Program-made: the position numbers and the translations under genes
Notes under the pieces: model-generated
Told to the model about the DNA's origin: nothing
Seen by the model: only the letters and a program-made list of their open reading frames with translations
Databases searched by the model: none
NCBI GenBank assembly: GCA_020650975.1
Contig: JAIPMN010000254.1
Coordinates: 1-64,000 of the forward strand
DNA: 64,000 nucleotides
DNA from: Apostichopus californicus
Lineage: Eukaryota > Echinodermata > Holothuroidea > Aspidochirotida > Stichopodidae
Reading direction: 5' to 3'
In this document: positions 1 through 14,600 of the stretch, in pieces
Position numbering within the stretch: position 1 is the first letter of the stretch
How the letters are laid out: every line of letters begins with the position of its first letter

Positions 1-1304
1 TATATAGCTTTAATCTCCTGACATCATGAGCTATATTGTGGATTAAAGCTAATATTACAAAATGAAATCTTAAACTTTGTCTAAGAAACCGGAATTGTTG
101 AATGGTCATCGCTGTCTCAGAACACACAGAAAAGGAATAGCCCTACCTCGTTGTTAAACTTGAGTAAACAAAGAAAATGAATGGATCTTTCTAAGAGATA
201 CAAACGATTGTCTTTTCCTATTTACCTTTCTCATTTGAATGTTTCTAAGACTGATGGAGCAAACTACCAACATTTCTTATTAGACATAAAAGCTACCATC
301 ACTAAAGTGGACGTTTCAGAAATTGAATTTTAAGGTTGAACTGATCTTCAACTTCCCTCACTGACAATTTGTATTAATGTCATATACATCGTCGCTTCTC
401 GACCAGTACGTGTGTGTGTGTGTTATGTCGAAACTGTTACGTTGTATATAGAGAATACAGACCACGAATCATAACGCTGTATGGCTCTCACTACTGCTCT
501 GGTCTTCAAATAGCTAGTTAATTGAACTTTTTCTGAAGGTTGATTTGCAGAAAAAGGCCCGTTGATTTCGCTTGATTCACCTTTGCTTTAATCTCCCAAG
601 ACGGGAAGAAGGTCATGGAACTCTATAATCAATTTGAAATCGCTCCGCTTCGCTGCTAAAGTCTTACCTTAATACCTACATAAAATGACCAGATTTCTCC
701 GGTGACGTATTAAAAGATAATAAAACAAAATATTAATGACAGAATTAGAAAAAAATGGGGGAAATTGCAATCAGGCAGACAGCTCCGCAGAAAATAAGGC
801 CAAAGTTTACGTTCAAACTATGAAGGAAATTTACTGAAGCAATGGTTGTATATATACACACACAGTATATGGGTTGCTTATACAGAGAGACAGAGGGAGA
901 GAGAGAGAGAGAGAGTAGCAACATCTAGATCTATATATTAGTATTGCGAAAGAGAGACAACCTTGGCAATGTGAGCCATGATATTATATGAATAATACAC
1001 TATAGAGAAGCGTTGATTGGAAATGAAACCGAATGAAACCGACAATGCATGTTGGCCACCTAGATATGTTAGTAATAAATGTCTCTACGATCAATTTCCA
1101 TGAATCAGTAAATATCGACTGCATCCTTGAACATTATAAACCGTCTGCAGAAAGAAAGAAGCTGAAGGACCATTCACTACAAATAATTAAGATATGTTGT
1201 TGTACTCAGTGTTTTGTTGACATGACTGAAATAACATTCAGTTTTTCTCATCTTTTATTCCAATCAGCAAGGTTGGGTTAGTTCTGTTGAGGTCTGTCAC
1301 TGAT
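1..1304. other. No gene seen
   Basis: AT-rich, short TG and GA microsatellites only. Confidence 0.6.
893..915 (+). repeat. GA microsatellite
   Basis: GGGAGAGAGAGAGAGAGAG run. Confidence 0.85.
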
Positions 1305-1430
1305 TCTCTTGCATACTCTTGCATACTCTCGCATGCTCTTGCATACTCTTACATACGCTTGCACACTCTTGCATACTCTTGTATACCCTTGCATACTCTT
1401 GCACACTGTTGCATACTGTTGCATACTCTA
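1305..1430 (+). repeat. 10-bp minisatellite (GCATACTCTT)n
   Basis: About twelve units in strict 10-base register, several with one substitution (GCATGCTCTT, GCACACTCTT, GTATACCCTT, GCATACTGTT). Translation of it in any frame gives repetitive nonsense, so open frames across it are not genes. Confidence 0.95.
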
Positions 1431-2237
1431 CATGTATGGTAACAAAATAGTGCCTCCCCTCTTTCTTTGCCTCCTTCGTCTGTTTAAATCCTCACACAAT
1501 TTGGAACATGAAATGATTGATATGGAACCGTGTATGTTAAGTGGTTCAGTTCACCCAGGTAACCATGACCAGTTTAAATCTTTACACATATCTACATGAG
1601 AATAAATGTTATGACGTAACCCGTCAGGAATACAGCTGGAAACAATGTCATGCAGGACCGCTTCTGTCAGTTTTGGAAACCTGCCCGGATATAAATCCAT
1701 GTATAATTTAATGCCAACTATAATTTTTACTCATAAATCACTAGGATTCAAAGGCGACTAATTCTGTAACCCATAACAATAATTTACCAGGTCGAAGCTG
1801 ATTTATTTACTGAAATTTGAAGGGATAAAAGTTCTGCTACAGAGATGCATCGAAGAGGGTTGTGAAGTATTGAATTTAATAGGTCATACGTTCAAAATTT
1901 TCATCGACCAAAATATGTTGACGTTTTACTTGAGATGAAATATCAAAGATATACTTCACAAACATATTTTGTTCCGGTGGATCCCTATAATCTTATCTGA
2001 CATGAATTAATATTTATAAGCCAGCAAAGCTGCCTGGTAAGGATTATTTTTACGTTATACGTAGTGGAATAAGTGCCTATAAGTGGTCGAGGCAGCATAA
2101 AAATAAAATAAAGGAAGATCATCTGACCGTCCTGAGCGAAAACGGTAACAAACAGAGTGGTTGCTAAATCTCATGCTGTGGTACCTACAAACCTATAGCA
2201 TTATACCCCAGCACAGCAAAGATATGGTAGGATATTG

Positions 2238-2466
2238 GATCTCTAAATGATATTTTGGAGACGCTGATAATGTTTCAGCAGATCTCTAAATAACAATTCT
2301 TTTAATGAATCAGGGAAGACCTTCAAACGACAAAAATCATAATATTCTGAAGACGCTGATAATGTTTTAGCAAATCTCTAAATAAATGTTCTGCTAATGA
2401 ATCAGGGAAGACCTACAACAACAAACCATGTTTTGTGAAGACTCTGACAATGTTTCAGCAGTCAAT
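2238..2466 (+). repeat. ~90-bp tandem repeat, about 2.5 copies
   Basis: GAGACGCTGATAATGTTTCAG at 2258, GAAGACGCTGATAATGTTTT at 2349 and GAAGACTCTGACAATGTTTC at 2437, each full unit followed by ATCTCTAAATAA and AATGAATCAGGGAAGACCT. Period 88-92 bp, about 85% identity. Confidence 0.9.
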
Positions 2467-4549
2467 TGGACAAATATATTCAAGTAAAGCTTCACTGCGG
2501 AAAATTTGGGAATCTTCAAGGTTGGGAATTATTTCTCTTCAAATAGAAAAGACAATTCTGTATTTCATAGGTACTACAGCCTAAATAACCCCGGGTTTGG
2601 TGATTACACGTTTCAGAAAGGCCTTCAACGGTTCTTTCTTGGTGTTAAATATATATTGTTGCTCCAATTGGATCCGTCACCTTTCGTAAAAAGCGCTGTA
2701 CGTAAAATTGTCACTAATAATGAGATTTTCTCTCCCCTAGATCGCTGGAGCCATATTCTTGTGTAAATTTTAAAGGAGTGGTTTAATGGAAGTCTGTACC
2801 CTTTGTGAAATGTTTCTCCACATTTTGTTTCTTCTTAATTTTTTTTATAGTTGATAAATAAAACATATTAAATTATCAGACAGTGGATTGAGTTCATTTT
2901 TATACTTTGGTATAACAAATTTGTATCCTTTTTGACGTCATAGCGAGCCATCTACATAAATATAATTCAATCGATTGAAATACAGTGAGACATGAAAACT
3001 AATTATTAACTTAATTGACCTGTTTGCTTGAATGTATCCTTTCACTGTTTAGTAGAGCAGCCTTACACGAATCTATATATATATATAAGGTATATGTACG
3101 TTTGGAACGTTCAAAATGCAAGAATACAGTGAAATGAAGATCGGAATATCCCAAATGTTTTCGACAATAATGGTCTTAGTTGTATTGATTACTTCTGTGA
3201 AATTACACAGAGTGGGTAACAGATACATATTGTACCTAGAACAGTTTTTTTAGTCTACAGAAATTACATCACAAGTGATGAAATCCGACAGAAACGTCAA
3301 AGGTTTTCCAATGAAAAAATAAAATATGATATTAAATGTGTGGGACACACATTTTTGACACGTTATCGGTGTACCATTTAGTCGTGTATATGAAGCAGCG
3401 AAATTGTTGTAACTGAAGATCTATTAGCTAATCGAGGAGTCTATTTAAATATATGCAAAATATATGAACGTGACTTAATCAGAGTGACACAAATATCAAC
3501 TTAACGCAAGCTTTAAGGCAACATGGTAATGAAAAGCAACCACAAAAACAAAAATAACTTCAGAAATAACGTTTATCAGTATTAATTACGCAAAGTGTGC
3601 ATTAATGATAACAGAATGGCAATCAAAATATCGACATAGCTAGGGATTACAAAAGAACCAATAGGATTGACAAATGCACTAGACTTGTAAAAGTATTGCA
3701 AGTAGGCTAAGCTGACACTTCTATCTTTAAGGTCAAAGGTCAAATCCTGTGTACTAGCCTATCTTCTTCAGTAAAGTGTAGAACATTCTGTGTTGTTTCT
3801 AACTTTTGACTTACAACAAATTTACTTATTAACAGAAGAGTTTATTTGTCTGTTTGTCTTTGGTATACAAGCGTTGGGGGTAACTACAAAATGCTAAACT
3901 ACCTGTATACCGGGTTCATCGACAAAAACGAAGCATGCGTCGTATAGTATGCTTAGATCGTGGAACCATTATTTCATCGGAATTAGGGAGGTAGACACAG
4001 GAGGGGTATGGAGGCCTTATGTCGTTAGTGTACGACTATTTTCTTCTCTTTTAATTTCGATTTAACAAAGGGAATGGAGATTATCTCCTTCCATTATTGC
4101 ACCTTCCTTTTGATCAAGATAGGTTGAAATATCTATGAATCGTCCGTCCTGGCAACATCGCATGAAACACTTCAAATGCTTCCCTTTCTAAAATATTGTT
4201 TTAATCGAAGATGAAACGTAATGAAAGTTTTCTTCAACGTTATTACTCGAATGAAATCAAACAAGCTGTACAGAGCACGTTCATAATAACGTAACAGACG
4301 TATAGTAGTATTATACGTGTGACAATAATCGATCACCATGAATGATGGTTATACTGTATAGGTTATATAACTTGCCATGTAACCAAAAGAGATTTATATA
4401 TATATTAACCCGAAGCTAGCTTTCACTCTCTAACCTTTCGAAGTTTTCACACACAAGTTCTTTCATTGACAAATTCATAACAAAATATATTTTTTCTTCT
4501 AATTATCTACCTTCATTTTCAACTAATAATAATACATGTTTTGAACTAG
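2467..4549. other. No gene seen
   Basis: AT-rich. An 86-codon plus frame at 2506-2766 has no motif, splice context or compositional support. Confidence 0.55.
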
Positions 4550-4554
4550 CCAAA

Positions 4555-5008
4555 CGCTATACCTTCGTCTCCGTCGCGTTTCCCGTAGAATTGACTGACG
4601 ATCTAACATCGTCTTTAAACGCTCTACAAATCAAACAAATATATATTTTCCACTCACCATATTTTCGCCGTGCTTCTACAGTCCTAAAACTTCCAACCGT
4701 TCCAGAAGTGGTATACTACGACTAATTTCTCTCGATTTACGTTACTGTAGCCTTGGTTCTCCACACAAATCCCCCGTAACGGTAAGTGTTTGTCTACACA
4801 TGCACAATAGCAAGGCTTGAATAAGAGTCGAGCTGTTGACGGAGAGATTGAGGGCTCTGTCCAGCGTGCATTCAACATCCAATATTTGGATTTGTACACC
4901 GATACGCGCAGTAGCTTTTATGATGTCCTCAGAAAGAGACCTGCAAAGTACAGCGTGTACGGTAGTGTGAGATTCAAAACTTAACACATTCTGAATGGCA
5001 AGTGACAA
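4555..5008 (-). other. CpG-richer, exon-like patch, unassigned
   Basis: On the minus strand, TACTTTGCAG precedes two long overlapping frames. One has LSEDIIKATARIGVQIQILD and ALNLSVNSSTLIQALLL; the other has CVDKHLPLRGICVENQGYSN and VVVYHFWNGWK. A third frame continues to SFRTVEARRKYGEWK past a GTGAGT. G+C and CpG are well above the flanks. It might be a real exon of an unknown gene or an unmethylated regulatory patch; no family is recognised and the frame cannot be settled. Confidence 0.35.
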
Positions 5009-5518
5009 TAAGGGAAAGTCTCGTTTTAGAATAGAATGGAAAAGAATGGAATAGAATGAAAAGAATGTGTATATATGTTGCCGTTGAATAATGATTGCTT
5101 ATATATATATATGAGTATATTTATATAGAAATATATGTGTGTGTTTTCTCCTTCGTGCTGAGTTCTTGATAGGCTCGGATTAACATTGCCTGTGATAAAC
5201 TAATGCAACTTTTCACGGTATATGTAAGCTTAAGACTAATATTACTGAGAACAGCAACAGACTACAAATGCAAAAATATTCTAGACACGACCACGGGAAG
5301 TTTGAGGGCTATATTATTTGTCTTGCTAAACTATGAAACTTCGCTTTGATGTGAATGTGAGTGACGATATGTGGTTGCAAACGCACACATACAGTATATA
5401 CATCGAGAGAAATTAGCTATGCTAAGCTACATTTTCGACTATATATAAAATTCAATATGAGTACGGTAGTAGTCACTTTTGAATGAAAAAAGCGAATGTT
5501 TCATGGACTCCTTAAGGG

Positions 5519-5651
5519 TTTTAGAGTGGCAGGGCAAGACACCGTGGATCCATGGTCGTTTTAGAGTGGTGGGGCTAGACACCGTGGATCCATGGTCGTT
5601 TTAGAGTGGTGGGGCTAGACACCGTGGATCCATGGTCGTATTAGAGGGGCT
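5519..5651 (+). repeat. 40-bp minisatellite, three copies plus part
   Basis: Units begin TTAGAGTGG at 5521, 5561 and 5601, with a partial unit at 5641. Each contains ACACCGTGGATCCATGGTCG. Copies two and three are almost identical; copy one differs at two or three bases. Confidence 0.95.
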
Positions 5652-8600
5652 AAATTGGCCGTTACCGATTAACGTTCACATGATTCATGTAAAGGAAGGT
5701 GTTCCTTCATGGCTACCTTTGCTACACATTAATATTATTGAGGGTGTTAAGATGCGAAGTGGTACTATGTTTTGCGGCTTTTGAATTATATTTATGTTGA
5801 ATATTTTTGTCCAGTGGTTAGATTAGTCTATGGCCGACCTTACTTTCATTTGATGAGGCATATGCTCCATCCGCCACACCCGTTTCGCACTTGATTCTTG
5901 GATTATAAAGTCACAACTTTACCAAAAAATCGTAACGTCAAAAAACATATTGAACTTTGATTCATTTTTATGTGAAATTTTAGAAAGCGGAACTAAGATG
6001 GAACAACAACTTTATTGCTTTTCACATCAACTTGAACAAAGTCAACAAAACGACTTCATTTGACTGCATTCAGCATTGTGTTATTGCACGCAATGAACTG
6101 CAGTGGAACTCTTTTCTTACAGTAACATAGTACGAAACAGAAGGGGAATTCTAGCAATTTAAATATCTACCATACATCCATCGGTGTCTGCGTAATGAAC
6201 CGCTTGAATGTCATCCTTACAAAATCTCATTGCGTGAGTGATAACAAGTCATTGGACGCCTCATCTGCCATCACGTGTCAGGTATATATGAATCCGTATG
6301 AAAACATGCACTAAATGACTAGGAGTACGAATTATCAGACTGATATTCATAACGGACCAATTCCGCGAAAACATTGTAAGTCCCACATTTCTGTCACGAC
6401 TGGAAAGGAGATTGATTGGAGGCCCGACATGGGCATCATATGTTATGACTTTTAGAGTTGTAGCTGGAATATTAGCCAGCTTTTACTTCTGACCTTGTGG
6501 GTATGGTCATTAATGTATTTAGTGTAAATTACAACTGTACATATAGTGCTCCTCTCTAGAAGAACGTTGTGAACGTGCCACGCAATTAGTACTACATAAT
6601 CCAATTGGTGATTATGCTTAAGGATTCCATAACTGTGACGAAACGTCAAGAACATTTTTTCACCAATTGGCACTTTAATTAGGTTGTCTATTGTCCTACT
6701 CTAGCTGACGTCACAGTCCACACACAAGGTGAAATTTCGCCAACTTCATGTTACCTTATAGCGTGTTTAGCAATTACAGTATGTTGCCATTTGCAACATA
6801 ATTATATTTCCACGTTTTCTCATACTGTCTAAATTATTTTTCACTTTATTTGTTCAAAACATAAAAAAAAAACAGACTTCCAAAAAGGTAGTTGTTCAAA
6901 ACAAAATCAAAAGTCAAAACACAAACATTTATATTTTCGTTTCGTATTTTGAACGATGACTCCTACTGTTGAAGTGTTTGTCTTCATTTAAAAAACAAAT
7001 GCTTGTTTGCGGGTTTTTTCCTTGTTCAATTTAATATTATTTTCAAAAGTTATAAGAGCAGTTAAGTTGCAAATATTTATCTTACCTTGAATAATTATGT
7101 AAAAATTGACATTTATATAAGGGGTGATGTTATGTCGTTATTTGTGTGTTTGGTTATAGAGGCTCATACATGAAAGTATCTGCAATAAACAAAATGCTTT
7201 TAAGTATTCCGGAAATGGAATAGTAGACCAGTAAATTATAAGGGAAATCGATTTAGAGAGAGAGGGGAGGGGGACATGGTGGATTAATTATTGTAGTGTT
7301 TTACGGTCTGGGCTGTCATGTATTCAAGAACACATCTGAGAGGTACCAACCAATATCTCATCAGAAATTGTTTCTTCCATATCCAAATACTAATCATACA
7401 TGAATGATTTCTACGTATTGTAAATCGTTCCGAAAATTTATGTCGTAAATGTTAATGTTTGAATAATGAATGTTATGTTGTCTTCCATCAGCAAGACAAG
7501 AGTAAACAAACAATACCGCAAAGAGTCGACTCCGCCTCATTTGGTTTATTGTACATATAGCTGTTGGATTCATCTACCTTAATGACAAAACTTTATGAAA
7601 CATGTGATTAATTGATATGCGTTCTAGGTTTCAAATATAAATATCAGAGAATCCTCTAACGTAAACAACATGTGGTTATCATACCTCACCTACTGGAAAA
7701 TTGATACATTATTTATTACCCCTTTTATTAGTTTTCAAACAAGACCACGAGTTAGTCACTCCAAGATGAATCCTATTCGCCTAAAAAGAGAGAACCACTA
7801 TATAGCGAGGCTAACAACTGAAGTGTCCTTAGTTAAGGTTTTAAGAGACGAAAATGCAATCGGAACACCAGATCCAGTCTTCATTCTATAAGCATTTGTT
7901 AAGTGTCTCCCCGGGGTAAAGGTTCTCAGGACTTGCTGAAGGAAAGCCAGTGACGATGGCTGGTTAGTTAATCATTCTGTCAATGACGAGAATTGGCATA
8001 GCCAGGGGTATAAGAAGCACTTTGCGATTTGCCTTCTAGTTTACAAAGCTCAAGTGAATGTGATCCCTGGAGTTTAGTGTTATTGCTTTCATATTTGATA
8101 AAGCACGTTAGAGAATTAATATCTATGTGTATATATATATTACAGTTGTGCTACTTTTCATATGGGTTAATTTGTTTCCAGATCATGTGTATATCGAACA
8201 GCACGTAGGCTATAAAAAAAGGTCGAGATACTTCATTAGTGTCAAATATTTAATTTCATCCAACTTCATAAAGCGATATTAATAACACGTTTCGTTTCAA
8301 TATACACAGCAATATCAATTCATCTTTCTTTTCTTCAATAGCATACGACCATGTCACATTTAGCGTTCTTGATATATCGACGCAATTCAAAAGCACGATT
8401 GACAAAACATGTGTAAAAAAAGGTCATTCAAATAAACCACGATTCAAAATTTGAAACTTGTAGACATATTCTTAATATTGGTATGGTCACGTTTGTCACA
8501 GTAAGGTAATAGAGTTTCAAGTATCAATAGTCTAATAAGAACGTATATGAAGCTTTTGTATACATTCTTCCCTTCTAATGTAACTGTATATATCTATTAC

Positions 8601-11600
8601 AAGGTCGTTTTTAGTTGAACTCTTGGGGGACATTTCGTCAGTTAATCTTGTCTCTTAGCTTTTCAATCAACTCTCAAATTTGATAGTCACTATTTGCAAT
8701 GACGCGTGACTTAACCAGTTGTGTAGTGGAAATCGTCGCATCATTCTATATACTGCATCATCTTTCCGATATGCTATATAGAATTTTGTTTGTAAAATGT
8801 CAAACAGTTTCGGTTCATTACATCAGCCATGAGATATGGTTATCTATAACATCTGTTTAAGTCGATGAGACATAGAAGGTGACAAAACAATAATGAAAAT
8901 ATTATCTAAATAAACAAAGAGAATCATTGTCAAGATTTAAATGGTATGATCCTCGTCCAAGCTCACCTATACCTTAGACTTATTCACTGCTAATTTGAAA
9001 ACAAATGTAAGAATATAAAAGTGGAGAAATGCTGGCGTTTAAAAGCGATTAATAAACATAATTTTACTTTTTTGAACTAGCCAATGAAATATCCTACTCA
9101 CCACTCGTTCCCAGTCAATTGTGCTAGGCAATAGTCATAACTGTTGGTCTCAACAAAACTATCGGTCTCAATTTCGAACTACGTTGTACATACGTTCGTG
9201 ATAATACCCCATCCATCCTTGTTTACCAAATGGTAACTTCAGCATTACCAGTAGGTTGTAGACTTTGGCCCATCTATTAACTCATCCATATACCTGTTAT
9301 GCAAAATAAATAAATGGATTCTGCCAGGTTCTTAATCGATAATGCTGGTCCAGCAGTTTAATCCTTATATCTGACATAAATGAGATTTTACTATAATTTT
9401 TTGGCGGTATGTCTTGACTAGCCTATCTACATCTATATATGTACAATGTGTACAGATAATGCATCTTTCACCAGTAGGCCGAATGATATCATCGTAAATG
9501 AGCTGAACATTTCCTTCAGTTCATCAGTGTTCTTTGGTGTCACAGGTTGTCCACAGGTATTACATACGTTTACATATTTGTACATAGGATTGCATATTGC
9601 CGCATGATCTGATTACTTTATGCTATGTATTTACTAAGTATAACTGAAATGTGAAAGCACTTTGTTGTATTTCATACCTCTTAGTACCTCACTATGGTAT
9701 AAGAACATTTACGTGTACATACTGTAAGTAGAAGCTAGTACCTTTGAGTTACGAAATACATCATTCGGATAATTTATCAATGGTAATATTCCCATGACCC
9801 CAATAAAACGAGTGGACCTTGAGAAGTGAAATGAACTGGTCGAGTTTTCATCGAACATTTGAGAATGTCTTGGTTAATGTTAATAAAAAGCAGTAAACGT
9901 ATTTGAGTGACGTTCTCATCTTTCACGATCTCTATAAATAACGGTATCTGATTGATTTCGACATCATTATACAATAAATGTATTGGAAATCTTGCGTATG
10001 ATTCTGAACTGGTAGACAATAAGCTCAAATTTGCATTTATTTTTACTAAATTATGAACTAAATAGTTATTTCTTATCATTAATGAAAAAGGGCGGGAACA
10101 TTTACTCCATATATATTTGCATATTTGCTGTTTTAAAGAATGGAATGTAAAGAAAAGTTTCATTTACCAGAAGGTGGAGTAGATTATATATTTTCAACGG
10201 AAACTCTATATTAGGATAGCGTGAAATATATCGTACTTAGAATATAAAGTTGAGAGACTTTATAACAAATGATTATAAAACACCATGTCAGTCAACTACC
10301 CATAACTGTAAATAGCGGATAACTTACCAATTATCATAAACAGTACATATCTTAATAAATGAAATTAGAACACAATAATTACGGATATAAAAATAGTGCA
10401 TTGTACCAATATTTGTCTATATGAAGCATCTCTTATCACCCAAATCGGTCAATCAGCGGGTTGTTAACCTTACCGTTTAAATAACTGGCACAATGGTTGT
10501 TCTGATTATTCCATATGCTAATCAGGTTACAAGAATAATAACTTGATACCGTATGCAATATATTATACAGCTTTAGCCTATTTGTTAATTGTTTTATTTC
10601 ATGTGAAGAGTACACGAGATTCCTTGTTCCAATTTAACATCAATGCAACAAATTGTTCCTAATATATTTTGTTTCGTCCACTTTTGCAATTCAGAGCCAA
10701 TAAGAGAATGTAGAGCAACAGTCATGGCTCTACTTAAATGTTTCAGAGTGAAAGACAGAAATTGGCCAGAATGACAGCCTATAGCTCTCGAGTTGAGCAT
10801 TCGTCGAGATCTATAACACAGAAAGAGAAAACAATTATGCCAGGCGCACGAAGTAAGCTCACATTTTAAGAACCTGCACTTTTTTCTCTCTCAACATATA
10901 TAGCAGACTGTCCCTGGAAAGCTAAAAGGTTGAATTTACATTGATTTGCCTAAAGTACTCTCGCAATCCAATTACGGTACCACGCGACCCTGTCTTGACT
11001 GAGAAAACTTACACCTTTAATTTAAGTATAGGCTAGAAACTCTATCTCTACAATTCTAACAAAGACCGTAGGAAGATAGATCAAAATGATTGCATTTCGT
11101 AAATATATTGACTAAACGTAGAGAAACGAAACTGAATCCTTATGTCAATACCATTGCCTAAAGCTGAAGTTCCTTATGTTCGGCGTCTTGAGTGTGCATT
11201 CTGAACTACATATAGCTAATCAGTATTGGATGCATTATAGGCATCTTGTGACCTTATCATATGTATATGTGTGCTATTAATTAAATCACTTTCTGGAGAA
11301 TTTAGACTAACCCTTATAAAACTTATAAGATAATAAATAGTTCAATGAAAGACTGAACATATCATCATTTTCTATTGAATATGTATTTGTTCATTTTCTT
11401 TAATACATGGAAGAAGATCATATTCTTTCATTTCATATTGATATCCGTTTGCTTTACGATAAACAAAACGTTAAGAATAACCTTGACGGGGAATTTAGAA
11501 AAACTTGTGTTACGAAAAATATCAAGAGGATGCGAAAAGTAGAATATGATTCATCTTACCGGTGTCATAGTATTCACTAATTATTAATATTTAAACTATT

Positions 11601-14600
11601 GTTTTTCCTTTCAATCAAATCATACATATATTCAAATATACAAACATACAAAATAAACATACAATAATGACCCTCAAAGTTGGTGTCAGAGGCGCAGAGT
11701 GGTGGGGGACAGAATAAGGGGGAGCTGGATGGTTATGTTTGCTCCTCCATTTTATGATGACATCAAGAGGGAGATGGAGTGATAACTAAGCCGCACTGGT
11801 TTAGAATCGTAAGTAAATCCAAACGATACGGAGAGTTTATTTCAAAGCCACATGATTATGGATTTTTCTGCACCTCTTCGTCTGTTTTTGTTTCAAATTG
11901 TGAGGCGTTTTCTGGTAAACGATTTTCACAGACTCCTTTTTCTAATCTCATCGGGCTGTCTGGCAGATAAACAAATTCGTATACGGTGGTGCCCTAGGCT
12001 GAATAAGTACCCCACGAAATTGTGCATAAAAGGAAAGAAAACGATCATTTTCAACAGGTTTTCTTTGCATTCAGTTTCTTACTTTGGTTCTTTATGACTT
12101 TTTAGATGTAGAAAGGCTAGTCAAGTAAAAATATACATTTTTGAAGAAAAAATATTCTTTTGCCCCAAGATTGGTTTAGCAAAGCTATCGGAACTGTTTC
12201 TAAATCGTATCTTATTTCCATTTCCCTATGTAGTTTACATAAAGTGTATACGAAACGATACTGTTTGCCTAGCAGAGCGGATTATGTTGCGCATATAATT
12301 CAAGTAAAGACTAATGATATATTGTTTTAATTTATGATATTTACAGAAACGTTCCTCCCTCAGTGATGAGAAATAGTAAGAGAGCACGTTCGTCTATATC
12401 GTACTAGCCTATGAGCTGTCGCTTCTCATCAAAGCTTTACAACGACCAGTTTTTTTGGCAAAAAACAAGAACAAGAAAACCACATACTCACCACTGAAAT
12501 TACACGGAAAATGACCGTAAAACATGACTTTGATTTATATGGCTAATAACAACCGGAAATTGATACCGCAATCTGAACGTAAAATATAGCTAAAACTAAT
12601 AATAAGTAAGAGGCAATGGAATCATCTAAAGATATTTTATGGGTTTATAAGTTAATATGCAAGATTGGAAATCTCCATAATGAAGATTGCCTTTAGCTTT
12701 CCCTTGTCGAGGTAAGCCATACGGATGTTAATGATTGGATTCCCATGAAGTTTCATAATGGAATTTGCAGAGTTTAGGAAGACGATGCTAAAGCGCATTA
12801 ATCTTATGTAGCTTACAAGTTAATAGCTAACATTAATACTAGTTGTTTTTAATTTTAATGACATGATTATGTCTGTCATTGGTTAATAAGTAACTAGAGT
12901 CCTTGGAAATAAATCAAATATAATAAGAACTAACACTATATAATCTGCATTGTAAACAGAAGCAGATAAGAGTGGTGTACTAGGGAATAAGGAAATAACC
13001 AAATGACTATGCCGAGGGGAACTTTATTATCATGATTATCCCTTACTTTTAGGGTACGTAAATGTCTTTTTGTTGAGCAGCTTGTTTCCAATGAAACAAA
13101 CAAGAAACTATTTAAAGAAGAAACAAACCCAACCACCATTAGCTAAATTCAATATTTGCAAAACTCATCGCGATTATACGGATTATATAATGAATAAAGA
13201 AAACTGTGTGGCTCTGTGATGTTACATATAGAATTGCTTAAGTCGTCAGTCTTGTACGTGGAGGATCATTTGAACTACGATACCTTCCAAATGGAACTTT
13301 GGCAAATTTCAATCTCATATTTAAACAGTGGTATTATTTTGTTCGCTTATATATGAGTGTGTTTTCAAAGATACTTCACCGAAAAGTTAAAACTATTGTT
13401 ATAGTACAGGATATAGGCCAGATTAGAAAGCTCAGTGCAGTTTGTTGATTAGTTGGGTATATTGATGTTAATATACTTTGTGTTTTTTTGTGCTTGGAAT
13501 TGACTTTTTATGCAGACCACCTTACTTCACATCAAAATATTAAAGCATATATTTTTTAACCACAATTATCAATATAACCCAAGAACTGAATATTTCCTCT
13601 ATCCACCATTCCAGCGCCAATATATATATATATATAACGGAAAGATTGTTTAAACCTATAAGATGTCATACGCAGAGTATAATATGTCCGACCTTATATC
13701 GCTGAGCGATATTCTATACATGATGATATTGACCGTCCGTAGTGCACGCTCTTGAATGTATCCTGGGGGCATTGTCGACACCGATGCTGCTTCACATGGG
13801 TTGGTTAGACTGACATGATACAGGTCAATGTATTTTATAGGCCAAAGGAAAATATCAAGCACTGAGTCAAACTTGAACACAATGAGGCGAAAAAGTTATC
13901 CCAGGTCATTATATAAATAGACTCTACTCTCTTCATGGTTGCAGGGAATTCATTTTCTCAGATCAAATTGAATCAAGAAGCAGATGATAATTTTGTTATC
14001 GAAAAGAGAATTGCTTTCCTTCGTGCATGCATAGTTGAAAGATATTGTTTTTTAACTTGAATCAATTAGAGCCTTTTACCCTTTTGGCCGAGACTTATTG
14101 TCTCCTGATAAAATACTGTTTGTCCAATGTATTGTGATGACCCCAAGAAAAATATTTACGTGACTGTGGTTATTTCCGCGTAGAACTAACAAGCGCAAGA
14201 ACTAACAAACGTTGCACATACATAAAATGCGTATCCTTGATAGTTTAGATTGATTGCCATTGAGTTTAAACACTGAAATATATATATATTTAAAGTACGC
14301 AGTCTTGAATTCAAACAGTGATTACATGAACAATACGGCAATACGGCAAAAACTTCTAAATGAATAATGTTTACATTATTGATTTTTTTCATGAGCATGT
14401 TTGTGATATGAACTATCTACTTTAATTTCAAATGAACCATTTGACTGTCTGATAATTTAGCTCTTTTCTTGAAAAATGCTATTTACAAAATAACTTACCG
14501 TATCATTTACTTGAGGGAATTAGTTACTTTACGTCCAGAATATACGTCAACCACTTCGCACCTTATATCATATTTGAAATTCCCACAGGCCAGTTATCGC

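Noticed and set aside
1309-1599. 96-codon plus-strand open frame
   Set aside because: Largely a translation of the 10-bp minisatellite.
9777-10163. 128-codon minus-strand open frame, the longest outside the cyclase exons and LINE
   Set aside because: No domain, signal peptide or splice context; composition follows local AT bias.
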